NCBI RefSeq assembly: GCF_026339875.1
Contig: NZ_JAPEPZ010000001.1
Location: forward strand, 1,984,001 to 2,048,000
Length of the DNA stretch: 64,000 nt
Reading direction: 5' to 3'
Source of the DNA: Streptomyces sp. NBC_01571
Lineage (GTDB): Bacteria; Actinomycetota; Actinomycetes; Streptomycetales; Streptomycetaceae
Within the stretch, counting starts at the first letter, position 1. Every line of letters starts with the position of its first letter. The notes beneath the pieces were generated by a model. The model saw nothing but the letters and a program-made list of their open reading frames with translations, made no database searches and was not told the DNA's origin. Below, in pieces: positions 9,299-18,047 of this stretch. The position numbers and the translations under genes were made by a program.

Positions 9299-11121
9299 TC
9301 GGTTACGCGGCGAGGCTGAGTTCGAGTCGGGCGAGGTGGCTGGTGTGGCGGCGGTCGAGTGGCCTGCCGTTCCACCAGGCGTTCAGGCGGATAAGGTTGA
9401 GGGCGACGGCGCTGTGGACGTGCTCGAGGTGGGTCTTGGCCAGGCCGCGGTAGCGGGCCCGGCGGCTGTCGGTGACGGCGATCGCTTGTCGCATGGTGCC
9501 CTCGACACCGGCGCGTAGGGCGTATGCGTCCTGCCAGTCCCGGTCGGCCTGTTCGGCGCGTGCGGTGCGCAGGGCCTCGGTCAGCGGGCGAGGGTTCAAG
9601 GTGAGCTGCCGGAAGCCCCGGCGGCTGGTGGTGCATAACTCGCGGACCGGGCAGGGGCCGCAGGTCGGCTTGGTGAAGGCGACCACGATCATCGGGTGGC
9701 CGTGCTGGGTGCACGGGCTCCAGGAGGAGCTGGTCTGTCCCTGGGGGCATGTGACCTGCTGGTACTTCCAGTCGATGGTGAACGCGTCGGCCTGGAAGCC
9801 CTGGGCGGCGCGGGTCTGGCGGGACTGGTCGAGCAGAACCGGGGTGATCAGCGTGATGCCGTAGGTCTTGCGGGACTTCACGATCAGTTCGGCGCTGGGG
9901 TAGCCGGAGTCGAGGTAGTGCTCGCCCGGAGGCAGGCCGCGGCGCTGAAGCTGCTGGTGGATGCCGTCCAGGGCCTTGGTGTCGGGGACGGTGGAGGCGG
10001 TGGTGGCCACGTTCGTGATCAGGTTCGGGGCGGTGCGCTCCTTCTCGGGCGCATCCGTGCAGCTCTCACTCACATGCAGCTTGAACCCGTTCCAGAAGGT
10101 GTCGCGCTTGGCGGACCAGCGGGCGTCGAGGTCGTAGGGGAAGCGATGCGCAGATGGCCGGGCGGCAGCCCGTCGCCGCCCTCCTCGGTCCTGGTGCGGC
10201 GGGCCACCGCCTCGCGTCCGTTCTGCGCGGTGGTGCGGGTGTAGTTCTGCAGCAGCACGGTGCGCAGGGTCTGCACCGCGGGCAGCTCGCGCAGCCAGGG
10301 TTCGGAGCGCGGATCGTAGACGGAGCTGAGCAGGGCGAGGCCGTCGCGGGCGTAGGTCAGCGCGAGCTGGTCGCGCTTGGTGGCGGAGGAGGGCATGCGC
10401 CAGGTGTCGATGCGGGTGTCGTAGCGACGCGACCAGCCGGGCACGTCCAGCACGCCGGCGACCCAGTGCGGGGCCGCCACCGTCAACGCCTCCACTGCCG
10501 CGCGTACCGACTCACCCGCCAGCTCCAGGCGGTTCAGGTCCCGCACCGCGGAGACGATACGGGTGGAGTCGGTGCGCTGCTTGCCCCCGGCCCCGACCAG
10601 ACCCTGCGCTTTCAGACGGGTCAGCAGCAGGTCCAGGACCTTCTCCTCCAGACCGTGCTCAACTACCCGAGTGCGGAACTGGGACAGCACGGTGAAGTCG
10701 AAGCCGGTGTCTTCCAGCCCCAGCCCCAACGCGTAGGCCCACGAGAGCCGGTCACGCACCGCCTCAGCGGCCTGGCGGTCCGTCAAGTTCTCCGCCATCT
10801 GGAACACCGTCACCAACGCCAGGCGCCCCGGAGACCAACCCGCCGGCCCCGTCTTGCCGAATGCAGCCGCGAACTCCTCGTCCGGGAACAGTTCCCCGAG
10901 CCGGTCGCGCACCGCCACCGGCAACGGCACCGCGCGTCCGTAGTTCTTCGCCCGGACCGCCCGCGTCACCACGGGATCCGGCTCCGGCCACGACCGCGGC
11001 TCCAACGACACGACCACTCCCACCCCGCGACCGGGGATCAGGAAGGAACCGGCCGCAGCACCAACCGTGCCAGCACAATCAAGCCGCTGTCAGCCCACAA
11101 CCCGAATGGGCAACAGGGTCA
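9283..11121 (-). mobile_element. IS1182-family insertion sequence, 1839 bp
   Basis: The ends are perfect 20-bp inverted repeats: TGACCCTGTTGCCCATTCGG at 9283-9302 and its complement CCGAATGGGCAACAGGGTCA at 11102-11121. They are flanked by the 4-bp duplication AGGG (9279-9282 and 11122-11125). Size, 4-bp target duplication and transposase fit the IS1182 family. It has inserted into codon 13 of the tyrosine recombinase. Confidence 0.9.
9303..11023 (-). pseudogene. IS1182-family transposase, frameshifted
   Basis: The N-terminal part (10070-11023) has the DUF772-like region (FGKTGPAGWSPGRLALVTVF, DFTVLSQFRTRV, GKQRTDSTRIVSAV). The C-terminal part (9303-10073) has LDSGYPSAELIVKSRKTYGI and the Cys-rich CGPCPVREL region plus GVEGTMRQAI. 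The two frames meet at a C-run (10137-10140 on the + strand GGGG). One more C would join LPPGHLRIASP directly to YDLDARWSAKRDTFWNGFKL, the expected family sequence. So one base is missing, by mutation or assembly error. Confidence 0.85.
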
Positions 11122-11159
11122 AGGGTCTTCTCAAAGACTGCAGCCTCGGGCCGCAACAT
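11122..11159 (-). pseudogene. detached 5' end of the tyrosine recombinase gene
   Basis: ATG at 11159 begins MLRPEAAVFEKT, which runs in frame into the recombinase at 8159-9278 once the IS1182 element is removed. GGAAGG sits a few bases upstream of the ATG. Upstream bases 11160-11250 would hold its promoter. Confidence 0.75.
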
Positions 11160-11250
11160 CGAGATGCCTTCCACGACATGCAGCCTGGCAACCCCCGGAA
11201 CAGCGAGCACACTGCCCGAACCTCCCCGAACCATCCGTCACCCTCCGCGA

Positions 11251-12054
11251 TCAGCGACCACGCGCAATCCTCATACAGTGGTGCACCCACCGCACCACCG
11301 GTGCAGTGAGTACACCAGCCGCAGAAGTCGCGCAGGCCAGATCGCGGACAGGACCACCCCATCGAGCGACTATTCGGCACGAGCAGCGAGCTGACGCGGT
11401 AGTGTCCAGGCACTTCTCCGCAGCACGGCTGATGCAGCCCGCGCAACATTGCCCAGAGCGGGCGGCGCGGTCGCGAGATTCGTCGCTGCGGAGTCCGAGC
11501 GACTTCAGGCGGCGAACGCGCCGGGTCAACTTGACCGCGTTGGGCTTGGTCGCCAGACCCAGCTTCACCTTCAAGCCGTTGATGATCGGGGTGAACGAGG
11601 CATCCTCGACCTGCTCCTTGAAGGCCTTCGTGCAGTACCTGGTGCCCAACCGGGGAAAACAGCCGTACGCGGCGATGTACGTCAGCAGGTCGTACGGCTC
11701 CGGATCGTCGTCCAGAGTGAGCTTGGTGGCCTCGATGTGCCGCTCGGCTGGCACACCTGATGCGGCGCTCTGCTGGGCAGCGAGCTCGGACACGCTCGGG
11801 TAGTACTGGCCGCCGTACTCGACGCCGGGCCATTCCAGCGGGCCCAGGGTGGCGTGGAACGTCCACACGCGGTCGGCGACACCAGCCGCACGGGCAGCGT
11901 CCATCAGGACGCTCTGCATCAGCCAGCTGTCCTTGCCGCCGGACAGATTCCCAACGATCAGGTCGTAGTCCGCCAAATTCGGCAACTGGTCACGAGTGAC
12001 TGTGTTGTCGGGCACGACCAGCGCGGTGGGCTCGATGTCGAACAGGGTGCTCAC
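11251..12054 (-). pseudogene. PAPS-reductase/adenine nucleotide alpha-hydrolase-like protein, 3' truncated
   Basis: From a GTG at 12054 the frame gives a PP-loop SGGKDS at 38-43 and a YCTKAFKEQ motif (140-148), typical of the PAPS reductase/DndC-like phage proteins, which handle adenylated sulfur chemistry or act as nucleotide hydrolases. The family likeness stops abruptly after LRSDESRDRAARS (residue 200, about base 11455); the last 67 residues (Cys/Arg-rich) do not look native. The usual R-x-x-x-x-W-x-P-I region is missing. I infer that the recombinase module or a larger island inserted here. It is the last gene of the long leftward run. Confidence 0.7.
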
Positions 12055-12064
12055 GGTGGGCCCT

Positions 12065-12599
12065 TCAGGCGTCAGGGTCGGTGATGGCGGCGGGGACCAG
12101 CTCGGTCGTCATGGCGAGTGCGTGCACCAGGACCGGGGTCCGGGAGCCGTCCCGGCGGGGCTCGGTGTGGGTGTGAAGGGTCCAGAGGGTGACGCCGTCG
12201 CCAGCCGCCTGGTGGGTGACGTGGCCGCCGAGTGCACGCAGCCAGGCGAGCAGCTCGTGCATGTCGGCGAAGATGTACGCGGTGTCTTCGCGGGCAGCGA
12301 GGCGCCCGGTGGGGAGGCTGTGGAGGTCGGCGGTGACCAGAGCGGCCTCGTCCGCGTCGCTGCTCTCGGCGCTCTCGCCGATTGCCTCCTCGGGGGTAGC
12401 GACGGCATCGGCGGCCGGCTCGGAGTCAGCGGGGGAGACAGGGAACGGGCTTGCCGTCGGCGTGCGCCCTGACAATGTCGCGGATGTCGTCGATAAACGG
12501 CTCGTCGTTGATCACGGACGGGTGGGCGATGCGTTCACCGTCGGGGGACACCACGATCCACGGCCACTCGCGGCCGTCCTCCTTCACGATCGTGTACAC
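12065..12599 (-). pseudogene. hypothetical protein, probable single-base frameshift
   Basis: A frame from GTG 12599 gives YTIVKEDGREWPWIVVSPDG and onward to DGKPVP, then stops at 12426. A second frame entering at about 12445 gives VSPADSEPAADAVATPEEA to the end at 12065 (YIFADMHELLAWLRALGGHV). Alone, the second frame has only a TTG start that overlaps the first by 50 bases. Joined by one base near 12440-12450 they make one smooth protein of about 178 residues. No family recognised. The gene starts 21 bases after the upstream gene and ends 10 before the PAPS-reductase-like gene. Confidence 0.5.
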
Positions 12600-12620
12600 C
12601 TGCGCGCGCGTGGTCGCGTG

Positions 12621-13481
12621 CTACAGAAACCCCGTGATCCGCTTCACCGTGATACACCGCTTACCCGCCATGTCCGTGCGTCCATCCGTGTCGTTGTCGT
12701 GGTCCTGCCGTGTCCTGCTGTCGCTGTCGCCCGGAGGGAGGGCGGGGAAGTCCTCGATGCCCCGCGCTGCCAGTTCCCGGCACTCCCCGCACCGCCAGTC
12801 CAGCGGCCACACCCCCCGGCAGCACCGGCGCGGCGCGGTGCGCTCGGCCTCCCGTGCTGCCTCGCGGCGGGCCTCCCGGCGGTCCCGGATCCGCGCCCGC
12901 CGCATCAGGGCCTCGATGCGCTTGCGGGTCTTCTCCGCCTCGACGGCCGCCCGCTCCGCGCCCTTGCGGGCGACGGCCAGGCGGCGGCGTTCCTCACCGC
13001 CCCCGGGGAGCACCGGCAAGGCGTGCGCGTCCTGGCCAGCGTGGCTGTCCCACTGGCGGGCGCGGCGGGCCTTGCGAACCGACGCCATGACGTCGGCCTC
13101 ATCGCGCAGCACGCCCGGCCCGGCAGCCTCGGCGAGCCTGAGCGCCTCGTGTCCGTCCTCCGTCGCCACGACCAGGCCCGAGGCGTGACGCGCGAGGTAC
13201 CCGCAGCGGGCGAGTAGCCGCACCCGCTCACCCTTGACCCGCCGCCCTGTACGGCCGTCCGCGTCGACCGCGCGGAACCCGGAAGCGTCGGCTTTCAGGC
13301 CACCGGTGACAGCCAGCCGCACCGTGTCCACGAACGCGGCACACCAGCCGAGATCGGCCATGGTCCGCGCGGCGTCGCTATCCGGGCCCTGCGAGCCGAC
13401 CATGACCCGGGGGCCAGCGACCAGCGCCAGCCGGGGGCGGGGGGCCGCCCCGAAGTGGGCGGCCGTCGTCTTGCTGCTCAT
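12621..13481 (-). CDS. hypothetical Arg/Ala-rich plasmid protein
   Basis: 286 residues from the ATG at 13481 (MSSKTTAAHFGAAPRPRLAL), which overlaps the stop of the upstream small gene as TGATG and is preferred to a start 18 bases earlier. The middle is a charged helical stretch (AERAAVEAEKTRKRIEALMR) and the C-terminal third has C-C-x15-C-x2-C, possibly a small zinc site. No family recognised. Part of the coupled leftward operon. Confidence 0.6.
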   Translation of the reverse strand: MSSKTTAAHFGAAPRPRLALVAGPRVMVGSQGPDSDAARTMADLGWCAAFVDTVRLAVTGGLKADASGFRAVDADGRTGRRVKGERVRLLARCGYLARHASGLVVATEDGHEALRLAEAAGPGVLRDEADVMASVRKARRARQWDSHAGQDAHALPVLPGGGEERRRLAVARKGAERAAVEAEKTRKRIEALMRRARIRDRREARREAAREAERTAPRRCCRGVWPLDWRCGECRELAARGIEDFPALPPGDSDSRTRQDHDNDTDGRTDMAGKRCITVKRITGFL

Positions 13482-13664
13482 CAGACCACTTCCCCCCAAC
13501 GCGAGCGGAGATCGTCAAGCGACGCCGTCAGTGCGTCGAACGGATCCTCCGACAGCAGCGGGCCTCAGCCGGGGGCGCCGGGGCAGGGACGACCGGGTCT
13601 CGTCGTACTGGACGGTGAGGTCGTCCTCGGTGACGAGGGGCGGGTCAACAGTGGTGTAGGTCAT
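13481..13664 (-). pseudogene. small hypothetical gene between rarA and the next gene, frameshifted
   Basis: ATG 13664 overlaps the rarA stop as ATGA and reads MTYTTVDPPLVTEDDLTVQY and onward, but this frame ends at 13515. The neighbouring frame ends with LSEDPFDALTASLDDLRSRW and a TGA that overlaps the next gene's ATG (TGATG at 13483-13479). Coupling at both ends argues for one gene of about 60 residues with a one-base shift near 13545-13565. Unknown function. Confidence 0.45.
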
Positions 13665-14955
13665 GGTCTGTTCTCCTGGGTCGCGGTGAGGCTACGGATA
13701 GCGCTCAGCCGCTGGCTGATGGTTTGTTCGAAGCCGTTAAATGTCGGCACGTAGTACTGCGTGCCGAGCGCTCGGTCAGGTAGGTACTGCTGGGTGACGA
13801 CGCCGTGCTCGAAGTCGTGCGGGTACAGGTATCCCTGGCCGTGGCCGAGGGCCTTGGCTCCCGGGTAGTGCGCATCGCGCAGATGCACCGGGACCTCCCC
13901 GGTGCGGCCACGCCGCACATCTCCGAGCGCCTGGTCGATACCGCGGATGATTGCCGGCGACTTGGGAGCCGTGGCGATCGCGACCGTCGCCTGGGCGAGG
14001 TTGATCCGGGCTTCGGGCATGCCGATCAGCTGGACCGCCTGCGCGGCGGCCACTGCGATGGAGAGCACCGACGGATCAGCCATGCCGACGTCCTCGCTGG
14101 CGTGCACGATCAGCCGGCGAGCGATGAACCGCGGGTTCTCCCCTGCCTCGAGCATCCGGGCCAGCCAGTGCAGGGCAGCGTCGGGATCCGAGCCGCGAAG
14201 CGACTTGATGAACGCCGAGATGACGTCGTAGTGCTGGTCGCGGTCGTAGCGCTGCAGCACGGATCCGGTGATCTGCTCCAACACCTCACGGTTGATGGTG
14301 CTCTTACCGGCGGCCTGCGCCGTGGCGACAGCGGTCTCCAGACGGTTCAACGCCTGGCGGACGTCGCCGCTGGAGAGGTCGGCGATCGCATCGAGTGCAG
14401 CGTCTTCGACGCCGATTCCGGTCGCGCTGAGTTGCGGGTCGTCATCGAGCGCCCGCGCCAGGAGTGCGACGATGTCGCGGCTCTTCAGGGGTCGCAGCAC
14501 CATGAGGATCGAGCGTGAGACGAGCGCAGCGTTGACCGCGAAGCTCGGATTCTCGGTCGTCGCCCCGATAAATGAGATCAGCCCGGCCTCGACGGCGGAC
14601 AGGAGCACATCCTGCTGGGCCTTCGAGAAGCGGTGGATCTCGTCGATGAACACCAGCGTCTGCTCGCCAGCGTCCAGCGTCTTCTGAGCAGCAGCCAGCG
14701 TCTTGCGCACGTCGGCGACGCCCGCGGACGTGGCCGAGAGTTCGACGAAGCACCGGCTGGTCTGATGCGCGATAGCGCTGGCGACCGTGGTCTTGCCCGA
14801 CCCGGGCGGGCCCCAGAGTAGGACCGAGGTGGCCCCCTGTCCGCCGGCGAGCAGCTCCAGCGGTGAGCCGGGGAAGATCAGGTGTCCTGGCCCACCATCT
14901 GGTCGAGCGAGGTGGGCCGCATGCGGGCGGCCAGCGGCTGGCGGCTGGAGGACAC
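13661..14955 (-). pseudogene. rarA: RarA/MgsA-type replication-associated AAA+ ATPase, frameshifted near its start
   Basis: The long frame has a Walker A GPPGSGKTT, Walker B/DEIHRFSKAQQD, sensor IGATTENPSF and the C-terminal RarA region (AINLAQ-like NLAQATVAIATAPKSP, GYLYPHDF). RarA acts at stalled forks and gaps. The expected N-terminus, QPLAARMRPTSLDQMVGQD, is present in another frame from GTG 14955, with AAAGGGG about 6 bases upstream; that frame meets TGA where one C is missing (about 14884; the expected text is GACCACCTG and the window has GACACCTG). With that base restored the protein is complete at about 430 residues. Confidence 0.85.
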
Positions 14956-15155
14956 GATGGCCCCTTTCGTCGATGGTCGGACGGGAGGGAGCCTCCTCTT
15001 GCGTCTGGTCGGCCGGCTGGATCGGGATCAGCCGGCGCGGCCTGCGCTGGCTCCTTTTCCTGCGTGCGGAGCTTGTTGAGCACCCGGTACACGGTCTTGC
15101 CGGAGATCCGGAGCTCGGCGGCAATTGGAGGGCACGTCGGTCTCCTGCCGGCCAT
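14884..15155 (-). CDS. possible small HTH protein overlapping the rarA start
   Basis: ATG 15155 opens MAGRRPTCPPIAAELRISGK then TVYRVLNKLRTQEKEP, which resembles a short helix-turn-helix. If the missing base in rarA is restored this frame would end at TGA about 14880, giving about 90 residues that overlap rarA by about 75 bases. No convincing ribosome site. The Pro/Arg-rich tail is weakly supported. Confidence 0.3.
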
Positions 15156-15172
15156 CGCGGCGGCTGCGTCGT

Positions 15173-15514
15173 TCAGGCGTCCAGAAGCACGCAGACGGGG
15201 CACTCGGGTGCTCCGGACGGTGCGTCGCGCTGCACGGTGTAGCCGCACAGGCAACCATGGGATGTGCCGTCGCTCACGTGCATGTAGGCGTCTTCTCGCC
15301 CTTGGATCTGGTTGCGGGCATCGGTGATTTCACCAGGCTCGGCGAAGGCGATGCCGTTTGCGCCCATCGGGGCGAGGTTCCCAGCGATGGATTTCTTGAG
15401 GGCCGCCACATTCGGGTCGTAGGCATCGACATCCAGCCCGGTGAACGTGACGTTCTGATTTGCCGGGTTCGGCTTGGGGCTCCTACGGGGCCTGCCGGCG
15501 GTAAAGTCCTGCAC
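15173..15514 (-). CDS. hypothetical protein, Cys-containing C-terminus
   Basis: 113 residues from GTG 15514, chosen because AGGGGAG lies 9 bases upstream. The sequence contains [20 protein letters not shown], an alpha-helical middle and a C-terminal C-L-C-G-Y-x17-C-x2-C pattern that may bind zinc. The frame is open further upstream through a rarA-like fragment, but that part seems to be a separate gene remnant. Function unknown. Confidence 0.5.
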   Translation of the reverse strand: MQDFTAGRPRRSPKPNPANQNVTFTGLDVDAYDPNVAALKKSIAGNLAPMGANGIAFAEPGEITDARNQIQGREDAYMHVSDGTSHGCLCGYTVQRDAPSGAPECPVCVLLDA

Positions 15515-15689
15515 TGCGCTGTCACTCCCCTGTCGTGTGTTGGCACGTCCAGTGCTTCGTGGTGCTCGTGGTGGGTCGCAGGAATGCGGAAGCCCTGGGG
15601 AACACGGGTCCTCCAGAGCTTCTCGGCATCTCATGCTGTCGTCCGGGGCGGCTGTGCCGCCCGCTCCGCACCGACGTCGGGACCCGTGT

Positions 15690-15919
15690 AGAGCGCGCAG
15701 GACGAAGCGGCGGCCCGTTTGGTGCGCGACGATGCTGGCGATGGTGGTCTTGCCGCATCCGGGCGGGCCATACAGGAGCACTGAGGTCGCGCCGCGGCCG
15801 GACACGAGCAGTTCGAGCGGCGAGCCCGGGAAGACGAGGTGCGCCTGTCCAACGATCTGGTCGAGCGACGTCGGCTGTTCCAGGAATGCGGGCATGCAAG
15901 GACACTCCAGGTCCGTCAC
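15690..15919 (-). pseudogene. second, truncated rarA-like N-terminal fragment
   Basis: From GTG 15919 (coupled to the upstream gene by a GTGA overlap) the frame reads [20 protein letters not shown], then a Walker [10 protein letters not shown] and HQTGRRFV. It is clearly homologous to residues 12-75 of the RarA encoded just downstream, but ends there. It looks like a partial duplication or the N-terminus of a separate AAA+ gene lost by deletion. Confidence 0.6.
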
Positions 15920-16137
15920 GAAGGTGAAGCGAAATCAGGGGCCGAGCGTGCCCGTGCACTCGCGCTGGCGTCCGGGCGTTCCCTGCTCATAGCGAGGAGC
16001 GCAGCGTGATCGTCAGCGTTCTCGGGTGGGTGGGGCCGGTGGGTGAAGGGGCTGCACGTTCCTGGGTGTCCGGCGCCGGACTTGCAGTCGAACGGGATCG
16101 GGCGGCCATGGCCCTTGCGGCAGACACGGGGGCTCAT
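15916..16137 (-). CDS. small hypothetical protein
   Basis: 73 residues. The N-terminus [20 protein letters not shown] then [11 protein letters not shown] has three Cys and two His that might bind a metal; the C-terminus is Ala/Arg/Ser-rich. It starts 9 bases after the upstream gene and overlaps the next start by 4 bases. Not recognised. Confidence 0.45.
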   Translation of the reverse strand: MSPRVCRKGHGRPIPFDCKSGAGHPGTCSPFTHRPHPPENADDHAALLAMSRERPDASASARARSAPDFASPS

Positions 16138-16146
16138 GGCGTGCGC

Positions 16147-16743
16147 CTACGGCAGCACGGCGCGGAACCCGTTGGTGAGCAGGGCCACGGCCGCAGACAA
16201 CTCGCGGGGTGTGGTCAGCGCGCCCAGCTGAGAGGCCACAGCCGAACTGCTGTGCCCAGCAGCGGCATTGAGTGCCGCCTGAACGACGTGGCGGACGGTT
16301 TCCGTGACGCGCATCTGGACTTCGGTGTCCTCCAAGTCGGCAGCTGTGACCTGCCCGCGCCCCATGAGGCGGTTGGTCTTGGAGGCGACATCGAGGGTGG
16401 TGAGCGCGTCGTCGTCCACCGCGGGGGCGAGAGCGGAGAGGTTCGCGCCGCCGAAGGCAGTACGGAAGCGTGACGGGCAGTGGGTGTGAAGGTTCATGGC
16501 GAGCTCGGCGGCGAGGCCGCGGACGGCTACCAGACCGTACGCGTTGGCCAGTTGCGTCATGAGTCCGAGCGCTGCGTGAAGATCCCCCTGCCTGAGGGCC
16601 ATCAGGTAGGCGTCGGTGACGGCGCGTATGAGCTTCTCGGGAATTGCGGTACTGGACACGGTGTTTTCCCCGTTCGGGTGTTCGGGTGGCTGCGCGCCGA
16701 CGGACTCGCAGGTGATCGGGTTGTCCCAGTCGTGATCGGTCAT
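16147..16743 (-). CDS. hypothetical protein
   Basis: 198 residues from ATG 16743 (MTDHDWDNPITCESV), with AAGGAGC 8 bases upstream. Mostly helical and Ala-rich (EKLIRAVTDAYLMALRQGDL; VRHVVQAALNAAAGHSSSAV), no membrane segment, no motif I recognise. Confidence 0.55.
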   Translation of the reverse strand: MTDHDWDNPITCESVGAQPPEHPNGENTVSSTAIPEKLIRAVTDAYLMALRQGDLHAALGLMTQLANAYGLVAVRGLAAELAMNLHTHCPSRFRTAFGGANLSALAPAVDDDALTTLDVASKTNRLMGRGQVTAADLEDTEVQMRVTETVRHVVQAALNAAAGHSSSAVASQLGALTTPRELSAAVALLTNGFRAVLP

Positions 16744-16800
16744 GAGCGCTGCTCCTTGAGCTTGTTGGGTACGGCAGATGGCTGGGGCCAGCAACGAATC

Positions 16801-16860
16801 TGCCGGTGGAGCTGGGCTGGTCGTTCCAGCACGGCCCCACCGGCAGGCGGGTGTTTTTTT
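16801..16860 (+). terminator. hairpin followed by T7 on the + strand
   Basis: TGCCGGTGG (16801-16809) pairs with CCACCGGCA (16837-16845), followed after 8 bases by seven Ts (16854-16860). The T-run is on the strand opposite to all nearby genes. It could end antisense or read-in transcription. The 214-bp gap 16744-16957 holds nothing else. Confidence 0.4.
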
Positions 16861-16957
16861 CGCCCCCGAGCCGGCAGTGCCGGCCCAACGCTTGTGCTTC
16901 AGAGCGGTTCGGCGACCTGACTCTTGGCGTCGGGGCCCTCGTAGTCACTAAGGTCGA

Positions 16958-17281
16958 TCACCACGGCCTGGCCCGTACGCCGACACCCGTCGCCTTGTCA
17001 ACGACGGTGAAGACACAGGTGTCCCCGTCGGTGGCACCGTCGCGGCCGAAGATGTCCGCCCAGACCTGGCGCGCGGCTCCGAGAGCCGAGCCTCCTTCGG
17101 CGTCGATCTCCCAGCTCACGAGCCACGCGGTGTCGCGCTCCGTTGTTGGGTCGAGCTCGGCGGGGGCGGAGCCTTGGTCGAAGGCAAGGTTGATAGCCCG
17201 GATCCAGTCTTCCCGGGTGGCGTCGGCATCCGTCACCGAGTCGCGGACGGTCATGGCGAGGGTGTCGATGCGGATGCTCAT
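16958..17281 (-). CDS. hypothetical protein
   Basis: 107 residues (MSIRIDTLAMTVRDSVTDAD onward), acidic, with a likely mixed alpha/beta C-terminus (WLVSWEIDAEGGS, TCVFTVVDKATGVG). The ATG overlaps the upstream stop by 4 bases (ATGA), so it is co-translated. No family recognised. Confidence 0.5.
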   Translation of the reverse strand: MSIRIDTLAMTVRDSVTDADATREDWIRAINLAFDQGSAPAELDPTTERDTAWLVSWEIDAEGGSALGAARQVWADIFGRDGATDGDTCVFTVVDKATGVGVRARPW

Positions 17282-17718
17282 GGTCGAGTCTGCTCCTTCG
17301 TGTCGGGGTGTGGTCTCTGCTGGATCTCGGGCGCGTACGGTAGCCGGAACTCACCCAGCGATCCGCTGATGTACGAGTGCGGTTGATGATCGGCCTTTCG
17401 TTGGCCGGCCCGTGGTGCGAGGTGAAGACCTCGCCGTCGCGCGGCGTGAAGCTGACGTCGTGGGGGGACCCAGTCGTAGGGCCGGCGGGTAGCGCTGTGG
17501 CCACTGGGCGAGAAGTGGCCAGTGGATCCGACGGCCACCTCGTTGGGACCCAGGAAAACGATGACCTGGTGCTCACGGTTCGCCAGGGCGGCACGGATGC
17601 TGACTTGGAGGTCGGAGCGTTCAAGGGTCTGGGCGCAGCGCTGGTCTGCTTCTCCGATGCCCTGGAACATGCCGACTGCCTGGGCGGCGGTCAGAGACAT
17701 CTCCGAGGCGAAGTGCAC
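17278..17718 (-). CDS. hypothetical protein
   Basis: 146 residues from GTG 17718 or ATG 17700. The first 70 residues (LTAAQAVGMFQGIGEADQ, HQVIVFLGPNEVAVG) look like a genuine fold. The middle is Arg-rich and could be out of frame, but the end (SYISGSLGEFRLPYAP) and the ATGA overlap with the next gene support the frame. Unknown function. Confidence 0.4.
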   Translation of the reverse strand: MHFASEMSLTAAQAVGMFQGIGEADQRCAQTLERSDLQVSIRAALANREHQVIVFLGPNEVAVGSTGHFSPSGHSATRRPYDWVPPRRQLHAARRRGLHLAPRAGQRKADHQPHSYISGSLGEFRLPYAPEIQQRPHPDTKEQTRP

Positions 17719-17748
17719 GTCGTTGTTCGGATCGAAAGCGACCTGGGT

Positions 17749-17988
17749 CTAGCTGTCGGCGTTGTTGGTGTCTGCGTAGATGGGCTGCACGGTGTCCAGG
17801 TCGACGACCTGGCCCACTCGAAGGGTGTTCAGCCCGCGGAGCATCGCGATCTCCTGCTTGCGCTCTGCGACCCCTGCGGGGCTCAGCGGCCGGCCGTCCT
17901 GCCTGAAGTTGCCCTCTTCGAGCATCTGCTCCAGCGTGTTCTTCCACTGGTCAACCTGGTACTGCGTGATCTTCTGCGTGCGGGCCAT
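17749..17988 (-). CDS. small hypothetical protein, probably DNA-binding or TraR-like
   Basis: 79 residues (MARTQKITQYQVDQWKNTLE, LSPAGVAERKQEIAMLRGLN), helical and charged. The shape recalls small RNA-polymerase- or DNA-binding phage proteins, but there are no Cys for a zinc finger. Its stop is followed 31 bases later by the next gene. Confidence 0.45.
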   Translation of the reverse strand: MARTQKITQYQVDQWKNTLEQMLEEGNFRQDGRPLSPAGVAERKQEIAMLRGLNTLRVGQVVDLDTVQPIYADTNNADS

Positions 17989-18047
17989 GGGGCAGTCCTC
18001 CCCTAGAAGGGCGTGATGTGGGTTGGATGCTGCGCGTGATGGTGGAG

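Noticed and set aside
5150..11440. Loose similarity CTACTGCGTGTCA versus CTACCGCGTCA at the two sides of the recombinase module as attachment sites
   Set aside because: Too short and gapped to separate from chance without a comparison genome.
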